In this document: positions 26,518 through 34,298 of the stretch, one piece after another
Numbering within the stretch: position 1 is the first letter of the stretch
How the letters are laid out: every line of letters starts with the position of its first letter
Assembly (NCBI GenBank): GCA_028283955.1
Contig: JANQSP010000016.1
Coordinates: 1 to 38,389 of the forward strand
DNA: 38,389 bases
Reading direction: 5' to 3'
From: Bdellovibrionales bacterium
GTDB taxonomy: Bacteria > Bdellovibrionota > Bdellovibrionia > Bdellovibrionales > UBA1609
Program-made: the position numbers and the translations under genes
Notes under the pieces: model-generated
Seen by the model: only the letters and a program-made list of their open reading frames with translations
Told to the model about the DNA's origin: nothing
The model's database searches: none

Positions 26518-27723
26518 TTATAGTTGATTATACATTTCCATAAGAGGGGTCATTACTGAAAAAATAATAAAACCCACCACCATTCCCATGAACATTATCA
26601 TAGCCGGCCCTAAAAGGGAGGTTAGAGTGTTGACTTCTGTATTGACCTGAAAATCGTAGGTATCACTTATTTTTACTAACATGTCTTCCAGTTCACCTGT
26701 TTTTTCACCTATTTTTATCATTTGAATGGTCATGGGGGGAAATTGCCCGGATTCCTGTAAAGGGCGGGCAATCGGTTCACCTTCACGGATATTGGATTGA
26801 GCATTTTTGATGGCTTGTTTTAGTACGGTATTTTTTGCCACATTTTGTACGATGTCCATAGCTGTTAACATAGGGACACCCCCCTTCAGCAAGGTGGCTA
26901 AAGTGCGGCTGAAACGGGAAATGGCAGAGGATCGAATAATCTTTCCGACTAAAGGCAGTTTAAGATAAAGTGCATCCACTTTTTGTCTTCCCTTATCTGT
27001 TTTTGTCCACCGGAGAAAGATAAAAATAAATGTGACAATTCCAATAAGCAGTTGAGGCCAAAAATGAATGATGTTTTGGCTGACGGATATGATAAAAGCA
27101 GTGTGCCATGGGATCAGGTTTTCATCTTCAAACAGTGTTGTGATTTTAGGTATGACATAGGTAAACAAAAAGAGTACCACACAGGAGGTGAAGGCGATAA
27201 TAAGTGCCGGATAAGCTAACGCAGAACGAATCTTGTTGTTGAGTTCAGCCTGGTTTTCAGTAAATTCAGCCAGTTTTAAAAGTATAATATCCAGTGTTCC
27301 GGAACTTTCTCCCGCTTCACACATGGATATATAAGTTGTATTGAAAATTTTCGGGTACTGAGCCAAAGCTTTATGGAAAGCGATACCTTCGTTCACCTGA
27401 TTCCTTACTTGGACCAGGGCAGGGGATAATACGGGGTGGGAAGTTTGTTGAATAATCGTTGTGAGCGAATCCACTAAAGGTACATTGGATTTGATTAAGG
27501 TAGCCAATAATCGGGTCATGGTACAAAGAGTTTTAATGTCCACTTTTTTTCCGGACAGAATATTCAGGCGTTCTTTTTTTTTCTCTGTTTTATTATTGAT
27601 CTCAAATATAAAAATATTATCTTTTTTTAATTGTGTTTTGGCTTGCTGTATATTTTCCGCCTGCAAAGAACCACTGGTATGTTGTCCCTTGGCTGTTGTC
27701 CCTTTGTATTCAAATACCGGCAT
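26518..27723 (-). CDS. gspF: Type II secretion inner-membrane platform protein GspF
   Basis: 401 residues, the normal length, polytopic platform protein of the T2SS. It has the N-terminal MPVFEYKGTTAKG start typical of the family, then two repeated cytoplasmic helical domains: TRLLATLIKSNVPLVDSL (about 69-86) and FSRTLATLLKGGVPML (about 272-287). Membrane segments follow at about 170-195, 220-240 and 372-395. It bridges GspE, GspL and GspG. AAAGG precedes the ATG. The gene would usually follow gspE immediately; here two opposite-strand genes separate them. Confidence 0.96.
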   Translation of the reverse strand: MPVFEYKGTTAKGQHTSGSLQAENIQQAKTQLKKDNIFIFEINNKTEKKKERLNILSGKKVDIKTLCTMTRLLATLIKSNVPLVDSLTTIIQQTSHPVLSPALVQVRNQVNEGIAFHKALAQYPKIFNTTYISMCEAGESSGTLDIILLKLAEFTENQAELNNKIRSALAYPALIIAFTSCVVLFLFTYVIPKITTLFEDENLIPWHTAFIISVSQNIIHFWPQLLIGIVTFIFIFLRWTKTDKGRQKVDALYLKLPLVGKIIRSSAISRFSRTLATLLKGGVPMLTAMDIVQNVAKNTVLKQAIKNAQSNIREGEPIARPLQESGQFPPMTIQMIKIGEKTGELEDMLVKISDTYDFQVNTEVNTLTSLLGPAMIMFMGMVVGFIIFSVMTPLMEMYNQL

Positions 27724-27871
27724 TTTTTAATCCTTTACTTAGGATAACTTGTAAAGTAGTTATTAAAGTAGAACAATATATTAATGTTTTCAATTCCTCT
27801 TTATTTCTTGTTTTAGACTATAATTCTTAATAGTTCCAATTATTTATAAATTAAGTGTTTTAGGCTTTAAA

Positions 27872-27900
27872 TTGACTGTGAGTCTCTAAATACATATATA
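27872..27900 (+). promoter_or_regulatory. Predicted sigma-70-like promoter for the small lipoprotein
   Basis: TTGACT (27872-27877), a 17-base spacer and TATATA (27895-27900). The start of transcription would fall around 27907, on the ATG of the lipoprotein, implying a leaderless message. No Shine-Dalgarno sequence is present between promoter and ATG. Confidence 0.45.
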
Positions 27901-27906
27901 CACTGT

Positions 27907-28071
27907 ATGCTTCATATTTGGTTCTTTTTTATTTTTTTGTTTTTATTTCAAAACGCTTGTGAAAAAACATGCCACCTCCAAACAAGTTGTGATCGAAAAA
28001 AATACACGGAAGAAGAATGCCAAGCATCTTACGACAAAGCAAAAGCGGAGTGTGAAAAAGGCAATTGGTGA
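27907..28071 (+). CDS. Small cysteine-rich lipoprotein (54 aa)
   Basis: Encodes 54 residues from ATG 27907 to TGA 28071. The first 14 residues are almost entirely hydrophobic (LHIWFFFIFLFLF), followed by QNAC, a plausible lipobox with Cys18 for lipidation. The mature peptide is only about 37 residues with four further cysteines (CEKTC, TSC, EEC, AEC; spacing 4-6-10-11) and many charged residues, enough for two disulfides. No family is recognised. No ribosome site is visible. It sits on the opposite strand to the gsp genes, upstream of the DUF4143 ATPase. It is too short to be sure it is real, but signal, lipobox and cysteine pattern argue for it. Confidence 0.5.
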   Translation: MLHIWFFFIFLFLFQNACEKTCHLQTSCDRKKYTEEECQASYDKAKAECEKGNW

Positions 28072-28128
28072 TTTTTAGATATCGTTTTTTGAAGGCTATT
28101 TTTAATGACTTGAGTGATAAAATAAATC

Positions 28129-28162
28129 TTGACTTGTCTCCCAATTTATCCGATAAATTGGG
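28129..28162 (+). promoter_or_regulatory. Promoter and overlapping palindrome before the AAA/DUF4143 gene
   Basis: TTGACT (28129-28134), 17 bases, GATAAA (28152-28157). A perfect ten-base inverted repeat, CCCAATTTAT (28140-28149) and ATAAATTGGG (28153-28162) with a CCG loop, covers the spacer and the -10. Transcription would begin about 28164, two bases before the ATG. The palindrome could be a repressor site or an RNA hairpin. Confidence 0.5.
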
Positions 28163-28165
28163 AAT

Positions 28166-29326
28166 ATGATCCCAAGACATCAAAAATTGAAAACAAGGCA
28201 AAACCTGTTTTTATTTGGAGCCAGGGGAACAGGGAAATCCACCTTATTAAAAATGTTATTCCCTGCAAAAAGGAGTTTGTGGATTGATCTTTTAGACTAC
28301 AAACAAGAGTCCAGTTTGTCTAAAAATCCAGATCGTTTGTCTTTCCTTTTGGAAGGGAACTCATTTCAAAGAGTCATTATTGACGAAATACAGAAAATTC
28401 CAAAGCTATTGGATGTTGTGCACAAAGAGACAGAAAAAAATAAAAAGATACAATTCATTATGACAGGGTCCAGTGCCAGAAAACTGAAGAGAGGACAGGC
28501 TAACCTTTTGGCAGGACGGGCTGTGGCCTGTTATCTTCATCCACTTTCTTGTTTTGAATTAGGAAAAAACTTTCATTTGTTGAAGTATCTCCAATTTGGA
28601 GGGCTACCAAAACTTTTAAACCTTCGATCACAAAAAGAAAAAATTCTGTTCTTGGACAGTTATGTGCAGAGCTATTTAAAAGAAGAAGTGTTGCAAGAAC
28701 AGATTTTAAGAAAAATTCAACCATTTAGGAATTTTCTGGAAGTTGTGGCTCAAATCAATGGGCAAATCATAAACTATTCAAAATTCTCAAGGGAAATTGG
28801 TGTAGATCACAAGACAATTCAAAATTATTTTTCCGTCTTGGAGGATACTTTACTGGGCTTCTTTCTTCCTGCTTATCATCGTTCTGTAAGAAAACAACAA
28901 CAAAAAGCCCCAAAATTTTTTCTTTTTGATCTAGGGGTGAAAAAAGCTCTTGAAGGGACCATAACTGTTCCCTTGAAACCAGGTACATATGCTTTTGGTT
29001 TGGCTTTTGAACATTTTATTTTATTGGAGTGTTATAAGTTAAATCACTATTTCAGAAAAGGTTATAGGCTTTTTTATCTTAAAACAAAGGATGGGTTGGA
29101 AATTGATTTGATTATTCAAAGGCCTGGGAAAAAAGATATTTTAGTGGAAGTAAAATCCACAAAGGAAGTACGGGAAGAGCATACAAAAAAAGTTCGTCAA
29201 ATTGCATCCGCCTGGAATAAACCTTGTGAGATTCAGGTTTGGTCTCAGGATTTTCAGGTACAAAAAATTAAAAAAGTACAATGCCTGCCTTGGCCCATGG
29301 CTCTAAAAACATTATTTACGAGATAG
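28166..29326 (+). CDS. AAA-type ATPase with DUF4143 C-terminal domain
   Basis: 386 residues. An AAA_14-type ATPase: Walker A GARGTGKSTLL (18-28), Walker B RVIIDEIQKIPKLL (69-82) and sensor-type FIMTGSSARKLKRG (97-110). The rest is a DUF4143-like domain with a winged-helix feel (YSKFSREIGVDHKTIQNYF, about 204-222) and a PD-(D/E)XK-like end: GLEIDLIIQ ... ILVEVKST (about 310-332). Family members are common in bacteria and archaea, patchily distributed and functionally unclear. The gene lies inside the gsp cluster on the opposite strand, with no homologous role there. It has no ribosome site, and its start fits a leaderless transcript. Transfer from elsewhere is inferred. Confidence 0.9.
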   Translation: MIPRHQKLKTRQNLFLFGARGTGKSTLLKMLFPAKRSLWIDLLDYKQESSLSKNPDRLSFLLEGNSFQRVIIDEIQKIPKLLDVVHKETEKNKKIQFIMTGSSARKLKRGQANLLAGRAVACYLHPLSCFELGKNFHLLKYLQFGGLPKLLNLRSQKEKILFLDSYVQSYLKEEVLQEQILRKIQPFRNFLEVVAQINGQIINYSKFSREIGVDHKTIQNYFSVLEDTLLGFFLPAYHRSVRKQQQKAPKFFLFDLGVKKALEGTITVPLKPGTYAFGLAFEHFILLECYKLNHYFRKGYRLFYLKTKDGLEIDLIIQRPGKKDILVEVKSTKEVREEHTKKVRQIASAWNKPCEIQVWSQDFQVQKIKKVQCLPWPMALKTLFTR

Positions 29327-29374
29327 GGATTTATAATTAATCTCTTTTATTTTTTATTGAGTATTGTAGCTTTT

Positions 29375-31081
29375 TTAAGCATCCAACTGGGTATTATAAA
29401 GAACCTCTTCAATGGTGGTGATGCCTTTGCAGATCTTTTCTATACCATTTTGACGAAAAGTAACCATTCCTTTTTTGGAGGCGGCTTTTTTAATAACATG
29501 GCTGTCTTTATGATTCATAATGAGTGTGCGTATGTCTTCATCCGTGATTAGTATTTCCTGTATCATGGTTCTGCCTACGTAACCTTTGAATTCACAATTT
29601 TTGCATCCTTTGGCTTTAAATATTTTGGAAGGTATTTTTATATCCGGATCTTCACTTGTGAGAAACTGTATATCCCGTTTTAAGGGTTTGTAAGCCTCAC
29701 GGCATTCCGGGCACAACACTCTTACCAATCTTTGAGCCATGACCCCCATAATAGAGGTGGCAATTAAAAAGGGTTCTCCACCCATATCAATAAGACGGGG
29801 AAACACAGAGGCGGCATCATTTGTGTGTATTGTGGAGAGAACAAGGTGTCCGGTCAAAGAAGCATTAATGGCGATTTTCATTGTTTCGATATCTCTGATT
29901 TCACCTACCATGATGGTATCAGGGTCTTGACGCAAAATAGAGCGGAGACCGCTGGCAAAGGTTAAACCTATTTTCGGGTTAACCTGAATTTGTCCAATGC
30001 CTTTAATGCGTCTTTCTACAGGATCTTCCACTGTAATAATGTTTTGATCTATAGAGTTAATTTGACTAAGGGCAGCGTATAGAGTGGTGGACTTTCCGCT
30101 TCCGGTGGGGCCGGTAATAAGAATAATTCCGTAATTTTTATCCAGAAGCGTATTAAAGGATTTGAGATTTTTTTTGGAAAAACCCAACTCATCTAGAGCT
30201 AACATCAGCTGGGTACGATCTTGTAAACGAAGGACCAGTCTTTCACCGAAAGGAGTAGGAATGGAACTGAGTCGGATCTCAATGTCTTTTCCCGCTAATC
30301 GCAGGTGGATTTGTCCGTCCTGTGGCAGCCTTTTTTCTGCAATATTTAAATCACCCATAATTTTTATTCTGGAAATAATGGCATTTTGTAGGCTTTTTGG
30401 AGGTTTAAAAACAGAGTAAAGAGCTCCATCCACTCTAAATCGCACCACCAGTTCTTTTTCATAAGGTTCAATGTGAATATCAGAGGCTCTTTCCTTAACA
30501 GCTTTGAAAAGCAAAGTATTAACCAGCTTAATAACCGGTGCGGAGTCTTCCGTGTCCAGAAGGTCAATGACAGTGCTTTCCAGGTCATATTCCTCTTTAC
30601 TTATGTCGGCGAACTCCTCCAGCTCACCTGAGCTTCTTTCATAGACACTGTTAATGGCTTCCTGAACTTTTGAACCTAAACTGATAACGGGGCGGACTTC
30701 CTTTTTAAATTTTAACTTTAAATCAGAAAACACATGGAGATTAAGAGGATTGGCGCTGAGAATATGGATAGCATGTTTATCCGATTTAAACGGAAGCACC
30801 ATGTTTGTTTTGGCATAGCTGATGGGAAACTGTTGTATAAGATCTTCTTCAATTTCCTGTACGGGAACTTCCTTTATGAATGGAATCTGTAAATGTTTGC
30901 ACAAAAAAGATAAAGCTTCCTCTCCGGAAGAAAAATCTTTTTTTTGCTTTTCGAGTGCTTGTTGAAGGCTGATTCCCCTTTTATTTTTGGAGTGTAAAAT
31001 GGATTGCAGTTGGTTTGCGCTGAGAGTGCTGGATTTTAAAATAAGGGATTCATAAGAATTGGTATCCATAAGAGGCATCAT
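29375..31081 (-). CDS. gspE: Type II secretion ATPase GspE
   Basis: Cytoplasmic ATPase of 568 residues that drives pseudopilus assembly. N-terminal T2SSE_N-like domains (1-150) are followed by the CTE core: Walker A GPTGSGKST (324-332), Asp box ITVEDPVE (349-356), Walker B DTIMVGEIRD (388-397) and His box TGHLVLSTIHTND (410-422). A C4 zinc module with CPEC (457-460) and CKNC (493-496) follows. Two in-frame ATGs lie at the start; the first was used. It is divergent from the M50 protease. It is the first gsp gene in transcription order, but gspF does not follow directly. Confidence 0.97.
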   Translation of the reverse strand: MMPLMDTNSYESLILKSSTLSANQLQSILHSKNKRGISLQQALEKQKKDFSSGEEALSFLCKHLQIPFIKEVPVQEIEEDLIQQFPISYAKTNMVLPFKSDKHAIHILSANPLNLHVFSDLKLKFKKEVRPVISLGSKVQEAINSVYERSSGELEEFADISKEEYDLESTVIDLLDTEDSAPVIKLVNTLLFKAVKERASDIHIEPYEKELVVRFRVDGALYSVFKPPKSLQNAIISRIKIMGDLNIAEKRLPQDGQIHLRLAGKDIEIRLSSIPTPFGERLVLRLQDRTQLMLALDELGFSKKNLKSFNTLLDKNYGIILITGPTGSGKSTTLYAALSQINSIDQNIITVEDPVERRIKGIGQIQVNPKIGLTFASGLRSILRQDPDTIMVGEIRDIETMKIAINASLTGHLVLSTIHTNDAASVFPRLIDMGGEPFLIATSIMGVMAQRLVRVLCPECREAYKPLKRDIQFLTSEDPDIKIPSKIFKAKGCKNCEFKGYVGRTMIQEILITDEDIRTLIMNHKDSHVIKKAASKKGMVTFRQNGIEKICKGITTIEEVLYNTQLDA

Positions 31082-31168
31082 AACCTGATTTTTTAAATTG
31101 GGGCAAGTTGAGTATATTTATCCTGCGGGCTTTTCCATTTTTGATCTTACTGGTATAAGAAGATTATT

Positions 31169-31831
31169 ATGTCAGATTCTGTTTATCAGTTATTTGCCCG
31201 CTTTTTTATTTTTTATTTGCCTTTGCTGTTTTCACTGTGTGTGCATGAATGGGCGCATGCGTGGGTGGCCTCTTTGAAAGGGGATAATTTAGCCCGCGAT
31301 GAAGGTCGTTTGAGTTTGAATCCTGTAGTGCATGCGGATCTGCTGGGAACGGTCTTTCTACCATTATTGTCTATTTTTACAGGGCTTCCGGTTTTTGGTT
31401 GGGCTAAACCGGTTCCTGTTAATCCTTCTGTTTTGGCAGATCCGAAAAATGATCTTTTTTGGATTGCTTTTGCGGGACCTTTGTCTAATTTCTGTTTATC
31501 CCTGATAGGGACTGTGCTTTTAATTGTTTTATATATCCTGTCAGGCACTTTGGGTCTGTATGTGGAAATATTAGGCCTCACTTTAGAGGCTTTTATTTAT
31601 ATCAATCTGCTTCTTGGTTTTTTTAATTTAATTCCTCTTCATCCCCTGGATGGGGGGAAGGTACTGGCTCGTTTTTTGCCGGTGGAATGGAACTGGCGTT
31701 TGGAGCAATGGGAAACCTACACTTCCTTTATTTTAATTGCTCTTTTTGTGACGGGAGGGTTTAGTTATTTGATATTTCCGGCTTATTGGCTTTCAGTGCA
31801 ACTGATTGCCTTTGCCCGTTTTTTTGCGTAG
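31169..31831 (+). CDS. Site-2 protease family membrane metalloprotease (peptidase M50)
   Basis: 220-residue polytopic membrane protease. The zinc motif is CVHEWAHAW with His26, Glu27 and His30; the third ligand is supplied by PLHPLDGGK (157-164) with Asp161 after Asn153. The FGWAKPVPVNP segment (76-86) and FAGPLSNFCLSL (101-112) are signatures of the small, core-only S2P group with four to five membrane segments and no PDZ or CBS domain. Substrates are unknown; such enzymes often cut anti-sigma factors or similar membrane proteins. AAGAAG precedes the ATG, and a TATAAG box at 31154 would start transcription only a few bases before it. Confidence 0.9.
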   Translation: MSDSVYQLFARFFIFYLPLLFSLCVHEWAHAWVASLKGDNLARDEGRLSLNPVVHADLLGTVFLPLLSIFTGLPVFGWAKPVPVNPSVLADPKNDLFWIAFAGPLSNFCLSLIGTVLLIVLYILSGTLGLYVEILGLTLEAFIYINLLLGFFNLIPLHPLDGGKVLARFLPVEWNWRLEQWETYTSFILIALFVTGGFSYLIFPAYWLSVQLIAFARFFA

Positions 31832-31924
31832 TTTGAATCCATAGGGCCGTGTTTTCAGGGGTCTGAGAATTCTATGGGGAAAGAGTGGTCAAAATTTTTA
31901 AATTGTTGGAAGAGGGCTTTTATT

Positions 31925-32740
31925 TTGGAAATTCAGATTAAAGAATTTACGGGTCCGTTGGATCTCCTTTTACAGCTTATTCGCAAGGAGGAAATGGATA
32001 TTTTTGATATTGATATCCATAAAATTACGGAACAGTATTTAGCTTTTATTGAAGAACATTCTATTAAGGATCTGGACTCAGCGGGTGACTTTATCAGGAT
32101 GGCGGCCCTTTTGATTTATATTAAATCCAGAAGTCTTTTTCCTTCTGAGTCCCCTGTAGAGTCTGAAATGGAGGAGGAAGAGGACCTTCAAAAAAATCTT
32201 GTGCAAAGTCTTTTAAAAATGCAGGTGGTGCAAAGTGTTTGTGAAAGGTTGAATCAGTATCCTATGTTAAACAGGGATGTGTGGAAGTCAGGATGGGAAA
32301 CAGAAGAGAATTGTTTATTGGAATTACAAAAAATGGATATGGGTATAAAGCAGCAGCCTATAGTAAAATTGATGAGAGCCTATCATCGTATTTTCCATAA
32401 GCGTTCCGCCCGCCCGGCTATGTTTATAAAAGACCCTCTTCCTTTTTTAGCTGACTGTATTCGTGCCATTCATGGTCGTTTGGTTGTGGGCTCTTCTTTA
32501 AAAATGAGTTCCCTGGTTGAGGCTGGAAATAAGCGTTTGTCTCATACTTTGGTTACTTTTTTGGCTCTTTTGGAACTAGGTCGTCTGGGTATTGTTTCTC
32601 TTGAGCAGGAAGAGGATTTTGCGGATATTGATGTTTCCGTAAAGAAACAATTTAGCGACAGGGATTTCAGCTCTATCCGTGAAATAGAGGGAGGGGGCGG
32701 CAGTGGACCTGCTATTAGAGCGGAGATAGGCGTAAATTAA
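31925..32740 (+). CDS. scpA: Segregation and condensation protein A
   Basis: Kleisin subunit of the SMC-ScpAB condensin. The family start is TTG at 31925, eight bases after GGAAGAGGG, giving MEIQIKEFTGPLDLLLQLI as in other ScpA; an upstream ATG at 31874 would add 17 unconserved residues with a poorly placed ribosome site. The N-terminal FTGPLDLLL and DIFDIDIHKITEQYL stretches bind the SMC neck, and the C-terminal winged helix (about 190-250; SLVEAGNKRLSHTLVTFLALLELG) binds the SMC cap. 271 residues. A Gly-rich tail ends it. scpB is downstream by 102 bases. Confidence 0.95.
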   Translation: MEIQIKEFTGPLDLLLQLIRKEEMDIFDIDIHKITEQYLAFIEEHSIKDLDSAGDFIRMAALLIYIKSRSLFPSESPVESEMEEEEDLQKNLVQSLLKMQVVQSVCERLNQYPMLNRDVWKSGWETEENCLLELQKMDMGIKQQPIVKLMRAYHRIFHKRSARPAMFIKDPLPFLADCIRAIHGRLVVGSSLKMSSLVEAGNKRLSHTLVTFLALLELGRLGIVSLEQEEDFADIDVSVKKQFSDRDFSSIREIEGGGGSGPAIRAEIGVN

Positions 32741-32842
32741 CTATATGCGAAGCGTCTTTGTAAGAGTCTTTGTGAATAAAGACGGAGTAAAATAAAACAT
32801 AAGGTATAGTAAATTAAGAGTGTTCAATGTGGGAATTTATAT

Positions 32843-33589
32843 ATGAAGCATAAAGAAAAACTATCCGTAAATGATTTACAATCTATAATAGAGAGTGCTT
32901 TTTTTGCCATGGGTCGGCCTCTATCCACTCGTGATTTACTACAGCTCTTTCATACTGAAAAAGTTTCTGTATTAAAAATAAAAGAAGCTTTATCCCTTTT
33001 AGAGGAAAAATATAAAAGATCATCTTGTGGGATAGAACTAACAGAAGTGGGGGGGGCTTATCAGTTGCGCACTAAAGAAGAGAACAAAGACTATGTTCGG
33101 CGTTTAATTAAAGGGCGTTTATTTCAGTTATCCGCTCCGGCTCTGGAAGTACTGGTTATCATTGCTTATCGTCAACCTTGTACAAAAGCGAAAATCGATA
33201 CCATACGAGGTGTGGAGTCAGGGCATTTACTAAAGACTCTTATGGAAAAAGATTTAATTTGTTTTGGGCCAAAAAGCTCAGAGCCGGGGCGTTATATGAC
33301 CTATAAAACAAGTCCGCGTTTTTTAGAGGTGTTTGGCTTAAAAAGTTTGAAAGACCTTCCTTCTTCAAATGACATTCAGGATCTTCTGGCTTCTGAAGAT
33401 GAATCTTTAGTGTCAGAAGAGGGTATAAAAACAGTATTGAGTGGTTTTCAAAATATAAAAAAATCCTCTTCCGGGAAGCAGAGTATTGCGGATGAATTAA
33501 AGAGGGTATCGCGGGAAATAAGTTCTGTAGATCCAAAGGGTTTGAGTTTTACAAACTCTGAAGCGGATCTCCCCATGGGAGAGAAGTGA
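32843..33589 (+). CDS. scpB: Segregation and condensation protein B
   Basis: Partner of ScpA in the SMC condensin complex, 248 residues. Two winged-helix domains are visible: the first at about 7-75 (LQSIIESAFFAMGRPLS), the second at about 90-160 (LSAPALEVLVIIAYRQPCTKAKID, then IRGVESGHLLKTLMEKDLI and YKTSPRFLEVFGL), ending in the ScpB-typical LKSLKDLP. About 80 residues of Ser/Glu-rich tail follow. GGGA lies eight bases before the ATG. The gap to scpA holds a 6-base hairpin (GTCTTT/AAAGAC, about 32768-32785), too small to be called a terminator. Confidence 0.95.
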   Translation: MKHKEKLSVNDLQSIIESAFFAMGRPLSTRDLLQLFHTEKVSVLKIKEALSLLEEKYKRSSCGIELTEVGGAYQLRTKEENKDYVRRLIKGRLFQLSAPALEVLVIIAYRQPCTKAKIDTIRGVESGHLLKTLMEKDLICFGPKSSEPGRYMTYKTSPRFLEVFGLKSLKDLPSSNDIQDLLASEDESLVSEEGIKTVLSGFQNIKKSSSGKQSIADELKRVSREISSVDPKGLSFTNSEADLPMGEK

Positions 33590-33640
33590 ATAGTCAAATA
33601 TTTGAAATACCGGTAAATATAAAGTGGAGTATAATATCCA

Positions 33641-34294
33641 ATGAAAAAGAAAATTAAAACTCCAGCTTTTTTAAAAGGGCAAATAAAGAACAAAAAACTT
33701 CGTGGAATTTTAAAATTTGTTCTTTCTCTTTTTATTCTCTATCACCTGGCAATGGTTTTTATTATGCCGCATTATATGTCCATGATTCATGAACAGCTTA
33801 GGCCTTATTTTATTTCCTATGCACATACTTTGTCTTTCACAACCAGTTGGGATTTTTATGCCCCCAATCCCACTTATTACTACTACTTTAAATATGAAGT
33901 GATCGATTCAAAAAATAAAGTGGGTACCTTTCGATGGCCACCTTCCCGTAAAGAGTCTAAACGTATTTACTTGAATCATAATCGCCTTATTTATCATGCC
34001 CGCTTTTTTATACTTTTAGGTCATAAAAATATACGGAAGCATTTTATGCCTTACCTTTGTTATCTGCATCCGGAAGCAACTGAAATTACTCTACAAGTGA
34101 ATTTTGAAGACCGGCCTCACTTTAAAAAAGCAAAAATTTTCGGCCCACGTGTTTTTTCAGCTGATAATGCGCAAAAGGATATGAAAGAGTGGTTGAAGGT
34201 CTCTTCCAATTGTAAAAAACGTAAGAAATCCAGAAATATAAATACTCTTGATGAAAGTTTGATAAATGACAGTGATGTGTTGGATGAGGAGTAA
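33641..34294 (+). CDS. Membrane-anchored partner of the HTTM protein (unrecognised)
   Basis: 217 residues. A basic N-terminus is followed by one membrane segment (about 24-42), a Tyr/Trp/Phe-rich exported region (TTSWDFYAPNPTYYYYFKYEV, about 66-86) and a basic/acidic tail. The WxFYAPNP-type motif occurs in small proteins encoded next to HTTM-domain proteins (a recollection of neighbourhoods, not a search). It ends four bases before the HTTM gene, whose ribosome site lies inside this gene's end, so the pair is translationally coupled. Function unknown. Confidence 0.6.
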   Translation: MKKKIKTPAFLKGQIKNKKLRGILKFVLSLFILYHLAMVFIMPHYMSMIHEQLRPYFISYAHTLSFTTSWDFYAPNPTYYYYFKYEVIDSKNKVGTFRWPPSRKESKRIYLNHNRLIYHARFFILLGHKNIRKHFMPYLCYLHPEATEITLQVNFEDRPHFKKAKIFGPRVFSADNAQKDMKEWLKVSSNCKKRKKSRNINTLDESLINDSDVLDEE

Positions 34295-34298
34295 GTGA

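Noticed and set aside
27929-28201. 90-codon minus-strand open frame in the gspE-gspF gap
   Set aside because: It overlaps the lipoprotein gene and the start of the AAA gene, has no signal or ribosome site, and is low-complexity; the plus-strand lipoprotein fits better.
31874-31924. Longer scpA start at ATG 31874
   Set aside because: It adds 17 unconserved residues with a poorly spaced ribosome site, whereas TTG 31925 has a strong one and matches the family N-terminus.
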